10,442 bases of DNA from an uncultured Streptococcus sp. (GTDB lineage Bacteria; Bacillota; Bacilli; Lactobacillales; Streptococcaceae). Below, piece after piece: positions 1-6,351 of this stretch. Under the pieces are notes generated by a model. It saw only the letters and a list, made by a program, of their open reading frames with translations, ran no database searches and was not told the DNA's origin. The stretch lies in NCBI GenBank assembly GCA_916048115.1, contig CAJZGQ010000030.1, positions 1 to 10,442 on the forward strand. The letters are read 5' to 3'. Numbering within the stretch: position 1 is the stretch's first letter; every line of letters begins with the position of its first letter. The translations under genes and the position numbers were made by a program.

Positions 1-424
1 TCCCTTTGTGGCCACCATAGGAAAAAGTTCGCGCAATTCCTACAGCTCCTATCGCGTCCAGGCGGTCTGCATCCTGGACAATTTTGCCTTCTAAGGTTTC
101 TGGATGTTTCCCACGATTTTTGCTGAAAGAAACAGCATTGATAACCCGACAAATCTGTTCGATTTGGTCTTGAGGAATACCGATCTCTTCTAGAAACATG
201 CGAGCATTCGCATTATTCTCTGTTTGAAACAATTTATCATCATCAGCATCGTGAAGAAGAGCTGACAAGCCCACTATCTCCAGATCACATGGACCTTCTA
301 CTTGTGCGATTCTCATAGCATTGGTATAGACGCGGAGGGTATGCTCCATATCATGGCCATCCGCTCGATCAGCAAATAAGGTTTTAACATACTGCTTAGC
401 AGCTTGGATTCGTTCTTCGATCAT
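1..424 (-). CDS. HD-domain metal-dependent phosphohydrolase, YpgQ/YedJ-like (C terminus beyond window)
   Basis: Reading leftward from an ATG at 424, the frame stays open for 141 codons to the window edge, so the C terminus is missing. The start is supported by AAAGGAC a few bases upstream. The HD metal site is visible: H28 in the stretch DMEHTLRV, H58-D59 in LLHDADDD, and the later aspartates in QDADRLDAIGA (D118, D120). The order H...HD...D and the ending RTFSYGGHKG are typical of the YpgQ/YedJ branch of the HD superfamily, soluble enzymes of about 200 aa; B. subtilis YpgQ is a pyrophosphohydrolase acting on nucleotides. About two thirds of the protein is therefore present. It lies 27 bp downstream of the 328-aa anchored protein and could be co-transcribed with it. 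Its base composition resembles the right half of the window more than the AT-rich genes upstream, so it may be the resident gene bordering that block. The substrate is not known. Confidence 0.85.
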   Translation of the reverse strand, partial: MIEERIQAAKQYVKTLFADRADGHDMEHTLRVYTNAMRIAQVEGPCDLEIVGLSALLHDADDDKLFQTENNANARMFLEEIGIPQDQIEQICRVINAVSFSKNRGKHPETLEGKIVQDADRLDAIGAVGIARTFSYGGHKG

Positions 425-451
425 CGTTCTTGTCCTTTGTAGTTTCTTACT

Positions 452-1438
452 TCAATCAATCTCATGATAGGCTTTACGAGCTTTTTCCAGATCGTAATAT
501 TGATCAAATTCTTCTTTTGTCTGTGTGGTATGGACATGACCATCTTTAGATATCTCAGCTGGGATGGTGATATCTTGATAGAGATTCACACCCTTCTTCA
601 TAAAGAGTTCAAATACAGCAATACTTTTTGCATATTGATCCGCACTATTCTGGGGTTTTATTACTATGACTTTGGTATCTTTTTCCTTTAAGAGTTGATA
701 AGCCTTCGAAGACTTCTTAAATTGCGTTTTTGAGAGATCCTTGGGATCAATCGAAAACCAATTTTTAAAAAATTTCAATTCTTCAATACTGCTCTTCTCA
801 CGATCAATTGGTACATTGAAATCTGGAATCGGTTTTCTTTGGTGATCATTCTCTAAGGTCTCATTTCTTTCCAGTTTACGAGTGTCTAGATTCAAGTACA
901 TCATTTTTCGAACTGAGTTATCTTTGGTACTGCGAATTTGTAAGGAAACCAACTCACGTCCATTCCATGAATACACTGAGCCTAATTCTGTAGGAATATA
1001 ATCCGGATCAAATTGTTCAACAACTTTAAACAAATCAATCTCTTTCTCTTCTTTCAATCGTTCTCCATTAACCTTGTAGACACTAACAGTCCAATATTCA
1101 TCCTTTTCTGGAGGAGTTGTACGATAGTAAAAATTTTCTCTAAATTTCACATTCATATGCAAAATATGCTTTGAACCGACTCTGACAGGATCAAAATAAT
1201 AATAAGACCCATATTCCCTCATCAAGCGATCTTCCTTGGGATCCGTTGATTTCCAGTGAGTAATAATGCCCGCACCATCCGCAATCATCTCATAGTCATC
1301 AATTTTCGCTTTTCCACTATAATCCTGAAATTGCTTGTAATAACTCTCAGTTGAAAAACGGATATAAAGCCAAATCCCACCAATGAGCGAGAGCAAAACC
1401 AGTAAGGCTAGCATCATTTTTTTCTTTGTCATTTTCAC
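452..1438 (-). CDS. Uncharacterised membrane-anchored exported protein (328 aa)
   Basis: I do not recognise the family. The N terminus is a lysine-rich stretch (MKMTKKK) followed by one hydrophobic helix at about residues 9-27. There is no lipobox cysteine, so it is probably an uncleaved anchor with the rest outside the cell. The outer part (about 300 aa) is hydrophilic, rich in aromatic, Lys and Glu residues, with alternating strand-like segments such as DEYWTVSVYKVNGERL and GRELVSLQIRSTKD. The frame begins with GTG, and GTGA overlaps the stop of the upstream gene by 4 bp, indicating translational coupling. An ATG two codons later (1432) is an alternative, but the AAAGGA upstream is better spaced for GTG. 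Its place directly behind three immunity-like membrane proteins suggests a related role, for example an extracytoplasmic immunity protein in the manner of TipC. That is inference from context only; the length is greater than I recall for TipC. Confidence 0.8.
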   Translation of the reverse strand: MKMTKKKMMLALLVLLSLIGGIWLYIRFSTESYYKQFQDYSGKAKIDDYEMIADGAGIITHWKSTDPKEDRLMREYGSYYYFDPVRVGSKHILHMNVKFRENFYYRTTPPEKDEYWTVSVYKVNGERLKEEKEIDLFKVVEQFDPDYIPTELGSVYSWNGRELVSLQIRSTKDNSVRKMMYLNLDTRKLERNETLENDHQRKPIPDFNVPIDREKSSIEELKFFKNWFSIDPKDLSKTQFKKSSKAYQLLKEKDTKVIVIKPQNSADQYAKSIAVFELFMKKGVNLYQDITIPAEISKDGHVHTTQTKEEFDQYYDLEKARKAYHEID

Positions 1439-2127
1439 GATTTAAACAGATCCTTTCTAGGAGATTTAATTTTCACTTTGTAATCCACCACTGGTGAAAA
1501 AAATAGTATATTACCAAAAAACATGAAGAGCGATAAAAATATCAACAAAGCTACATGAAGGATAAAGTTTGGAGCAATATTACTAAATATTGCACAAGAT
1601 GAAAATACAACCAATCCAGCAAAAATAGTTGGAGCCATCATTGATAATAATCGATGCTTTCTATCATTTGTGACGAGGTATACCTTTATAGGGTGGTTGC
1701 TATTAACAATGTTAGGCATCGGTTTCCGAATGCTTATCCATATCCGAATCCCTATTACAAGGCTATATACTAGAAGCAAGATTCCCAGATTTAGCACATG
1801 CGAAGAAAAATAGAGATACTTTTCAATAGGAAAGGCTTTCGATAACAGCACGGCAGTTGTACCCATACCGAAAGCTGAAGCAAGACCTTTCTTCTGAGTA
1901 TCCTTTTTATTGAGAACTTTAGAAAGATCCGAAGGAGCTAGAGACTGCACTTCTTCCTTGGTTAAAGGATAGGCTAGATGAGGGATGAAGCTTAAAATCC
2001 ATGGAAAGAAATAGCTGATGAGAAATGGACGATCGGCATCGAGTAAATAAGACTCTCCGTCCATTTGTAAGATCCGGTAACGAAGATTGATTTTTGATAA
2101 TTGTTCAATTTTTGCTTTTTTTAGCAT
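1435..2127 (-). CDS. DUF443-family (tandem five-transmembrane) protein, possible TsaI-like immunity protein
   Basis: The 230-aa protein has the layout I recall for DUF443/TIGR01218. A short N-terminal domain carries RYRILQMDGESYLLDAD (about residues 16-32). It is followed by an aromatic stretch with FFPW and FIPH ahead of a KEEV motif, in the same order as staphylococcal members (YR..., FP...W.IP, KEYE). Hydrophobic segments lie at about 34-50, 81-98, 106-132, 163-183 and 188-211, with a basic loop (ISIRKPMP...NDRKHR) between the two hairpins and a basic tail. In S. aureus, DUF443 proteins occur in tandem, and one, TsaI, protects against the membrane-depolarising type VII toxin TspA. Immunity function here is therefore a family-based hypothesis, since no toxin gene is visible. 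The start ATG at 2127 follows AGAAGGA, which overlaps the upstream stop; the gap to the preceding gene is only 12 bp. A 4-bp GTGA overlap links it to the next gene. Confidence 0.82.
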   Translation of the reverse strand: MLKKAKIEQLSKINLRYRILQMDGESYLLDADRPFLISYFFPWILSFIPHLAYPLTKEEVQSLAPSDLSKVLNKKDTQKKGLASAFGMGTTAVLLSKAFPIEKYLYFSSHVLNLGILLLVYSLVIGIRIWISIRKPMPNIVNSNHPIKVYLVTNDRKHRLLSMMAPTIFAGLVVFSSCAIFSNIAPNFILHVALLIFLSLFMFFGNILFFSPVVDYKVKIKSPRKDLFKS

Positions 2128-2139
2128 GCATAGTTCCTT

Positions 2140-2829
2140 CTAATTTTCTTTGTAAATAGATTTATCCTCATCCACTGCTTCCAGTCTCTCAAATTCAATA
2201 CGCCCTTTCTCAAACGCATATTCAAATAGAAGACTACCTGACTCTATCCAAATACAAAGATAAGCCAACATGCCATTGATATAAAGAAAACAAGCTTCAG
2301 TTCCATCATGAGTATTCATATAGAATCCAAACACAATAAAAATTGGAATAAGAAAAAGATAAGCATGAAATTGTCGCTGCTTCTTTACATTTCGAAAGAC
2401 AATCTTATACTTTGGACGATTGGGTGTGAGTCGTCTGGCAATTTCCTTTCGAGATTTCCAAAGGATTCCCCTATAAATGACAAAAGCTACCAGAATTGAA
2501 ATTAGAAATAACAAGATTTTTAAATAGAGATTCTGACTAATGCTATAATATCTAAAAATTCCAGCCCCTATTCTATATAGAGCCGAACTAAGTGCAACAC
2601 TAATACTTATCGCTATCGAACGTCTACCTTCTGGAGCCATTTTAATCTTTTTGTCAAAGTTTCTATTTGAATCCTCTAACTCTATGATATCCAACTTGAA
2701 CTCCTTAGGAGCAAATCCCCAATAGTAACGTTTAGATGTCAACGAATTTGAATCTAAAACATACCTTTTTCCATTCATTTCAAGGATGCCAAAATAATAG
2801 ACATCCAAGGCTTTAAAATTAACTTCCAT
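2140..2829 (-). CDS. Polytopic membrane protein, diverged paralog of the tandem DUF443-like set (229 aa)
   Basis: This protein is clearly related to the next gene upstream (2892-3548). Shared blocks in order are: ILEMNGKRYVLDSNSL (about 15-30); a YYWG motif at 35-38; a basic linker RPKYKIVFRNVKK (about 138-150); DGTEACFLYING (about 175-186); and a C-terminal EKGRIEFERLE. Probable membrane segments lie at about 72-92, 101-123, 155-172 and 178-197. It shares with the DUF443 gene downstream the opening layout (ILQMDGESYLLD), the two hydrophobic hairpins with a basic cytosolic linker, and the short charged tail, so I place it in the same superfamily with less certainty. The ribosome binding site is weak (AGAAAG ahead of ATG 2829), and the 62-bp gap upstream has no convincing terminator. 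Composition is markedly AT-rich. Function is unknown; membrane immunity is the leading guess by family and by its place in the tandem array. Confidence 0.8.
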   Translation of the reverse strand: MEVNFKALDVYYFGILEMNGKRYVLDSNSLTSKRYYWGFAPKEFKLDIIELEDSNRNFDKKIKMAPEGRRSIAISISVALSSALYRIGAGIFRYYSISQNLYLKILLFLISILVAFVIYRGILWKSRKEIARRLTPNRPKYKIVFRNVKKQRQFHAYLFLIPIFIVFGFYMNTHDGTEACFLYINGMLAYLCIWIESGSLLFEYAFEKGRIEFERLEAVDEDKSIYKEN

Positions 2830-2891
2830 TTATTTTCTTTCTGAATTAATGTTATTTGCCAATTAAGTAACTTATACGATATCACAAAACT

Positions 2892-3548
2892 TTACTGTTC
2901 TTCTATTTTTTCAAGAACAATTTGACCTTGCTTATAGGGAAGAGCAATTGGGTAACTTCCTAGAGTAAACATGAAAAAGAATAAGCATACGATTCCATTG
3001 ATTACCAAAAAAGCTCCTTCTGTTCCATTATTCAAACCAAGAAAGAAAAGTAAACAAATGAAAATTGCTCCAACTAAAGGATATACTCCTCCGTTACTTT
3101 TCTTAATAGTTGTAAAGGTAACTGTGTATTTACGACTGTTTTTAGGAATCCATTTATCCGCTTTTTTATGGGCCACCTTTAACGAAATCAGAATGGCAAA
3201 ATAAGAAATCAGCATTGAAATTGCAAAGAGCAATAACTTTAATAACACTTGCTCACTAAGATTGTTTTGAATAAAAAGCCGCTTTAGAACATCGTAACCA
3301 ACTTTAACAATTGGTTGGACAATAATGGCTGCCATTGTTGTACTGACAGGTGTTGTGGGTTTAATTTCGAACTGGGTATTATTCTTTTCAATCTCCACCA
3401 TATCCACTGTAATCGTATCTGTTTTAATTCCCCAGTAATAACTCTTAGGACTCATTGTACTCGTATCCATGATATACTTCTTCGATTCTTGATCTATCTG
3501 GACAATCTGAAAACAGGTCATATTTGAATTTTTAAATTTTAATTCCAT
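2892..3548 (-). CDS. Polytopic membrane protein, paralog in the tandem DUF443-like set (218 aa)
   Basis: This is a paralog of the 229-aa neighbour downstream. It has IVQIDQESKKYIMDTS (about 15-30), then YYWG (37-40), a basic linker with KYTVTFTTIKK (about 140-150), NNGTEGAFLVING (about 173-185) and a C-terminal QGQIVLEKIEE. Membrane segments are likely at about 70-88, 101-123, 155-172 and 177-196, with no signal peptide and a cytosolic-type N-terminal domain of about 65 residues. The NGTEG motif at the start of the last helix is nearly the same in both copies, whereas the N-terminal domain differs more, as expected for duplicated immunity or receptor-like proteins under diversifying pressure. 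The start ATG at 3548 follows AAGGTG with suitable spacing. It sits 66 bp behind the 330-aa membrane protein. I cannot assign a biochemical function; similarity to the TIGR01218/DUF443 superfamily is by pattern, not by search. Confidence 0.8.
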   Translation of the reverse strand: MELKFKNSNMTCFQIVQIDQESKKYIMDTSTMSPKSYYWGIKTDTITVDMVEIEKNNTQFEIKPTTPVSTTMAAIIVQPIVKVGYDVLKRLFIQNNLSEQVLLKLLLFAISMLISYFAILISLKVAHKKADKWIPKNSRKYTVTFTTIKKSNGGVYPLVGAIFICLLFFLGLNNGTEGAFLVINGIVCLFFFMFTLGSYPIALPYKQGQIVLEKIEEQ

Positions 3549-3567
3549 TGATTTTTCACCTTGCTTC

Positions 3568-3600
3568 TATTCAGTTATTTTCTATGTGTACTTCTGAATA
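3568..3600 (-). other. Inverted repeat in the gap between the first and second genes of the minus-strand run
   Basis: TATTCAG at 3568-3574 and CTGAATA at 3594-3600 form a perfect 7-bp inverted repeat around a 19-base loop, just ahead of the ribosome binding site of the 218-aa gene. It has no T-run, so it is not a standard terminator. It might form a weak RNA hairpin or be chance in AT-rich DNA. Confidence 0.25.
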
Positions 3601-3614
3601 TAAGAATATTTCAC

Positions 3615-4607
3615 CTATTTTCCAAATTTTGAGAGAACGAATGACCCTATTTTTTTGATGACTGCTATTACAACTAAAACCATCGCATACAATAAAAATG
3701 GCGGGATTAAAAGAAGAGCGATTTTCCAGCCTTTGAAAAAAGCGAGTCCTTTTGTGGATTTAGTTGATTTAGCTGGTTTGACTTCTACCAGCTTCATTCG
3801 CAATAATTTCAAAGTAACTTCTTCTTGTCTTGCATCAAGCGAAACACTCTTTTCTCCTGAGTTTTCGCCATTAAGATAGGCCTGAGCCATTCTGACCAGA
3901 TACAATCTCTCATCTTCTGTCGCAATGGTACGAAATAGCTCCATTGCTTCACTTCTATTCCCTTTGAGGTACTCATTGACTGCCTTCAGATACATAGATT
4001 CCAATTGTGAGAATTTGGTATTTGTCCCTTCCTTTAGGACGGCATCATTGGGCTCTTTTTTGACCAGTATATCGTAGCGAGCTCTGTATGCCATCTTGAG
4101 TGGTTCAACATCTGCTAAATAGTCAGAGAGTAACTCCTCAAACTCATCTTCCTTCAAATCAGGTCTAGAAAATAGGTTCGCATTCAATAAAATTTCGTTT
4201 AATTTTACTTGTTCTGCATCTGTAAACTTTTGATTCTTTTTGAGTTCGTCTACAACTGCTTCAATGGATCCAAAGTCACCAATCCTATAGGAATAGAAAA
4301 TAGTAGCAATCTGTACACGCGCTTTAATAGTTTTGATACTCTTTCTTTTTTGGTTCAGAATATAGCTTGCCATCAAGTCAAGATTTATGCCCTTATAGAT
4401 AAGACTATTCAACTTTTTGATTAAAAGAGTATCTTTAATGATAACTAGAATCAGTTCCATCAGTAAGTAAGTCAAAAAACAAATGGTCGCGATCCTTTTA
4501 CTTTGGGTCACTTGCACGACATATAAAAACGGTAAGGCTAGAATAATCAGTAGGACTATCACTGGAATATTGTAGCGTCTTCTTAGTTCTTTATAATCTT
4601 TAACCAT
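3615..4607 (-). CDS. Uncharacterised membrane protein with helical TPR-like cytosolic domain (330 aa)
   Basis: I do not recognise the family. Two N-terminal membrane helices (about residues 14-32 and 38-58) are joined by a very short outside turn (TQSKR). Next comes a soluble, mostly helical stretch of about 230 residues, and then a C-terminal membrane helix (about 294-317) with a short basic tail. The soluble part has pairs of amphipathic helices, for example ARVQIATIFYSYRIGDFGSIEAVVDELKK's segment near 97-125 and YLKAVNEYLKGNRSEAMELF near 202-221. These resemble tetratricopeptide-type repeats and suggest protein-protein contacts on the inner face of the membrane. ATG 4607 follows a strong AAGGAG. 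It is the first gene of the minus-strand run that includes the three DUF443-like proteins, and a candidate promoter lies about 110 bp upstream. A role in the same system as those proteins is inferred only from position. Confidence 0.78.
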   Translation of the reverse strand: MVKDYKELRRRYNIPVIVLLIILALPFLYVVQVTQSKRIATICFLTYLLMELILVIIKDTLLIKKLNSLIYKGINLDLMASYILNQKRKSIKTIKARVQIATIFYSYRIGDFGSIEAVVDELKKNQKFTDAEQVKLNEILLNANLFSRPDLKEDEFEELLSDYLADVEPLKMAYRARYDILVKKEPNDAVLKEGTNTKFSQLESMYLKAVNEYLKGNRSEAMELFRTIATEDERLYLVRMAQAYLNGENSGEKSVSLDARQEEVTLKLLRMKLVEVKPAKSTKSTKGLAFFKGWKIALLLIPPFLLYAMVLVVIAVIKKIGSFVLSKFGK

Positions 4608-4718
4608 AAATCTCCTTAATTGTTAGATTGTTGTGATTTGGTATTTGTTTGCTCTGTCTTAAAATAAGTCACTTAAAAGTCCAACTTAATGGTTTAATTC
4701 TAAAAGTTAACTCCTATC

Positions 4719-4747
4719 ATGATACCGAAATTTTTCGACTGGGGCAA
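4719..4747 (-). promoter_or_regulatory. Candidate sigma-A promoter for the membrane-protein run
   Basis: On the minus strand, TTGCCC (4747-4742) is separated by exactly 17 bases from TATCAT (4724-4719). This gives a reasonable housekeeping promoter about 110 bases before the first ATG at 4607. The spacer contains a short palindrome, CGAAA-TT-TTTCG (4726-4737), where a repressor could sit. The match is by eye. Confidence 0.4.
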
Positions 4748-4776
4748 CTTCCTCACTAGTTGGAAATAGTTGCAAG

Positions 4777-4798
4777 AAAAAAACCACCTCTCGGTGGT
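4777..4798 (-). terminator. Rho-independent terminator of the TetR-family gene
   Basis: On the minus strand, ACCACC, a GAGA loop and GGTGGT (4798-4783) form a 6-bp GC-rich stem followed by seven T residues (4783-4777). It begins only two bases after the TetR-gene TAA stop at 4801-4803. It separates that gene from the membrane-protein run, which therefore needs its own promoter. Confidence 0.85.
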
Positions 4799-4800
4799 GT

Positions 4801-5370
4801 TTACTTTTTCTTTTGTGGAAAGAGGGGGAGCCCTAGGGTCGCGATTTTCTCAGCGGGGATCTTCATGCCATCCTTGATCCACTTGGAGATGACAGAGACA
4901 ATAGCTGAGCTCCAGAAAGAATTGAGGTAGCTGCCAGCGCCATTTGATGAGCTGCCATTTCGTTTTTCTAAAAAGTCATAGACTGCCTTGGTTAAGAGTC
5001 GCTCAAAATTGTAATCAATAGCTAGGCTGATGATCTTGGCTTCTTTCTTAACTTCCTTAAAAAGATAGACCCAGACCTGGTAGAGATCTGTCTTGAGGTT
5101 GTAGCCATCTAAAGACTTGGTAATCTTTGCGATACTAGATTGAAAGATAGACTCTAGAATCTCTTCTTTTGATCCATAATTGCGATAAAAGGCGGCGCGA
5201 GAGACCCCAGCACGCTGAACCAGCTCAGAGATGGTGATCTTTTTCAGATCTTTTTTCTCCAATAGTTGCAGGAGAGAGATTTCGATGGATTCTCGTGTAA
5301 TCGCATTGTTTTCTTGGTTAAATCGTTTGAGATTTTCCAAGGATTTCTCGGATATTTTTCTTTCTGCCAT
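4801..5370 (-). CDS. TetR/AcrR-family transcriptional regulator
   Basis: The 189-aa length is typical of TetR regulators. The N-terminal DNA-binding domain spans about residues 24-72. The helix-turn-helix is visible as ITISELVQRAGVSRAAFYRNYGSK (about 45-68), including the conserved G-V-S and the FYR-Y segment. The C-terminal ligand/dimer domain ends with ISKWIKDGMKIPAEKIATL, the pattern of the TetR_C_8 (DhaS-like) type found in Firmicutes. ATG 5370 lies 129 bp from the divergent degV start, and the shared gap contains inverted repeats suitable as an operator. It probably represses its own gene or the divergent degV gene; this is the usual arrangement but is not shown by the sequence. The ribosome binding site is poor (GAAAG). 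The ligand is unknown. Given the degV neighbour, a fatty-acid or membrane-related signal is conceivable, but this is speculation. Confidence 0.9.
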   Translation of the reverse strand: MAERKISEKSLENLKRFNQENNAITRESIEISLLQLLEKKDLKKITISELVQRAGVSRAAFYRNYGSKEEILESIFQSSIAKITKSLDGYNLKTDLYQVWVYLFKEVKKEAKIISLAIDYNFERLLTKAVYDFLEKRNGSSSNGAGSYLNSFWSSAIVSVISKWIKDGMKIPAEKIATLGLPLFPQKKK

Positions 5371-5409
5371 AACATTTACTTTCTATCTGTCTCACCTGAT
5401 GTTATCTGC

Positions 5410-5438
5410 TTGGATAGCATGGTACTTCATGATATAAT
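5410..5438 (+). promoter_or_regulatory. Extended -10 promoter for the DegV-family gene
   Basis: TTGGAT at 5410-5415, a 17-base spacer and TATAAT at 5433-5438 preceded by TG at 5430-5431 give a near-ideal extended -10 promoter. Transcription would start near 5445, leaving an untranslated leader of about 55 bases before ATG 5500. Confidence 0.7.
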
Positions 5439-5486
5439 TGTAAAAGAAGACAAACTACTTGTCAATGTACATTTTTATACAATTAT
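5434..5486. promoter_or_regulatory. Inverted repeats, candidate TetR-family operator
   Basis: Two nested but not concentric inverted repeats lie here. ATAATTGTA (5434-5442) pairs with TACAATTAT (5478-5486), a perfect 9-bp match. Inside it, GACAA (5449-5453) and TTGTC (5459-5463) flank 5 bases. The first arm overlaps the degV -10 box, and the inner 15-bp palindrome falls just after the expected transcript start. Either could be bound by the divergent TetR-family protein. The outer pair could also form a weak leader RNA hairpin next to the ribosome binding site. Confidence 0.4.
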
Positions 5487-5499
5487 GAGGTATGAACTG

Positions 5500-6342
5500 A
5501 TGAAATGGAAAATTATTGCGGATTCAGGCTGTGACTACCGCTCTTTGGACAACCTGGCACCAGATACGGAGTTTGTCAGTGTCCCACTGACCATCCAAGT
5601 GGGTGATACCATCTATACAGATGATGCCCAACTCAATATCGATCAGATGATGGGGGAGATGTATGCGACTGCGACTGCATCTAAGTCTGCCTGCCCAAGT
5701 CCGGATGATTATATGAAGTCTTTTGAAGGGGCGGATAATATCTTCGTTGTTACCATCACAGGGACCCTTTCTGGTAGTTACAATAGTGCTGAGGTGGCCA
5801 AGAAAATTTATCTGGAAGAGCATCCGAATACCAATATTCACGTCATTAATAGCTTGTCAGCTGGGGGCGAGGTGGACCTAATCGTTCGCAAGCTCAACCA
5901 GTTGGTCGCTGAAGGTCTCGATTTTGATCAAGTGGTTGATGTGATCACTACTTATCAGTCTAAAACTAAGTTGCTCTTTGTTTTGGCTAAGGTCGATAAT
6001 CTGGTCAAAAATGGGCGTCTCAGCAAATTGATCGGAACGGTTGTCGGGCTCCTCAATATCCGTATGGTTGGGGAAGCTAGTAAGACAGGTACCCTCGAGT
6101 TGCTTCAAAAAGCACGGGGCCAAAAGAAAGCGATCAAGGCTGCTTTTGATGAATTAATCAAGGCAGGCTATAATGGCGGACATATTACCATTGCCCACCG
6201 CAACAATGAAAAATTTATCGAGCAATTCTCTGAATTGGTTCGTGAAAAATTTACCCGTGCAAACATCGAAGTCCTTCCTACTTCTGGACTTTGTAGTTTC
6301 TACGCCGAAGAAGGCGGCCTCCTCATGGGGTATGAAATTTAA
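5500..6342 (+). CDS. DegV family protein (fatty-acid-binding fold)
   Basis: DegV/FakB proteins bind a fatty acid; those that act as FakB present it to the kinase FakA for phosphorylation and membrane lipid synthesis. The open frame runs further 5', but ATG 5500 is chosen because GAGG lies 9 bases upstream, the promoter TATAAT is at 5433-5438, and the 280-aa product then starts with the typical strand MKWKIIADSGCD. Family landmarks are the hydroxyl-containing KSACPSPDDY loop (62-71), TITGTLSGSYNSA (85-97), VDNLVKNGRLSK (165-176) and the C-terminal GLCSFYAEEGG (263-273). In FakB-type proteins the last motif usually reads with a carboxylate-binding His (T-H-x-G-P-G); here the position is Tyr (Y268) and the Pro is absent. 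This may be a DegV paralog that does not serve FakA, or that binds another lipid. It is divergent from the TetR gene and convergent with the ABC permease gene. Confidence 0.9.
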   Translation: MKWKIIADSGCDYRSLDNLAPDTEFVSVPLTIQVGDTIYTDDAQLNIDQMMGEMYATATASKSACPSPDDYMKSFEGADNIFVVTITGTLSGSYNSAEVAKKIYLEEHPNTNIHVINSLSAGGEVDLIVRKLNQLVAEGLDFDQVVDVITTYQSKTKLLFVLAKVDNLVKNGRLSKLIGTVVGLLNIRMVGEASKTGTLELLQKARGQKKAIKAAFDELIKAGYNGGHITIAHRNNEKFIEQFSELVREKFTRANIEVLPTSGLCSFYAEEGGLLMGYEI

Positions 6343-6351
6343 GTTACCACT

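Noticed and set aside
2308..2499. Small plus-strand frames opposite the membrane-protein genes (also 2971-3204, 3315-3527, 3655-3879, 4209-4424, 464-691)
   Set aside because: They are antisense shadows in AT-rich DNA with no ribosome binding site or conserved pattern. The opposite-strand genes explain the sequence.
452..4607. Interpretation of the membrane run as a prophage or bacteriocin biosynthesis cluster
   Set aside because: There are no phage structural, integrase, precursor-peptide, modification or dedicated transporter genes in the run.
4744..4773. GCAACT/AGTTGC inverted repeat as a terminator
   Set aside because: The loop is long (18 bases) and no proper T-run follows on either strand. 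The nearby 4777-4798 hairpin is the clear terminator.
5266..5499. Long N-terminal extension of the degV open frame, starting at 5266
   Set aside because: It runs through the degV promoter and antisense to the TetR gene start, and the family begins at MKWKIIADSGCD. ATG 5500 has a well-placed GAGG.
5524..6123. Minus-strand open frames (105 and 81 codons) opposite degV
   Set aside because: Both lie wholly opposite the conserved DegV coding region and show no family features.
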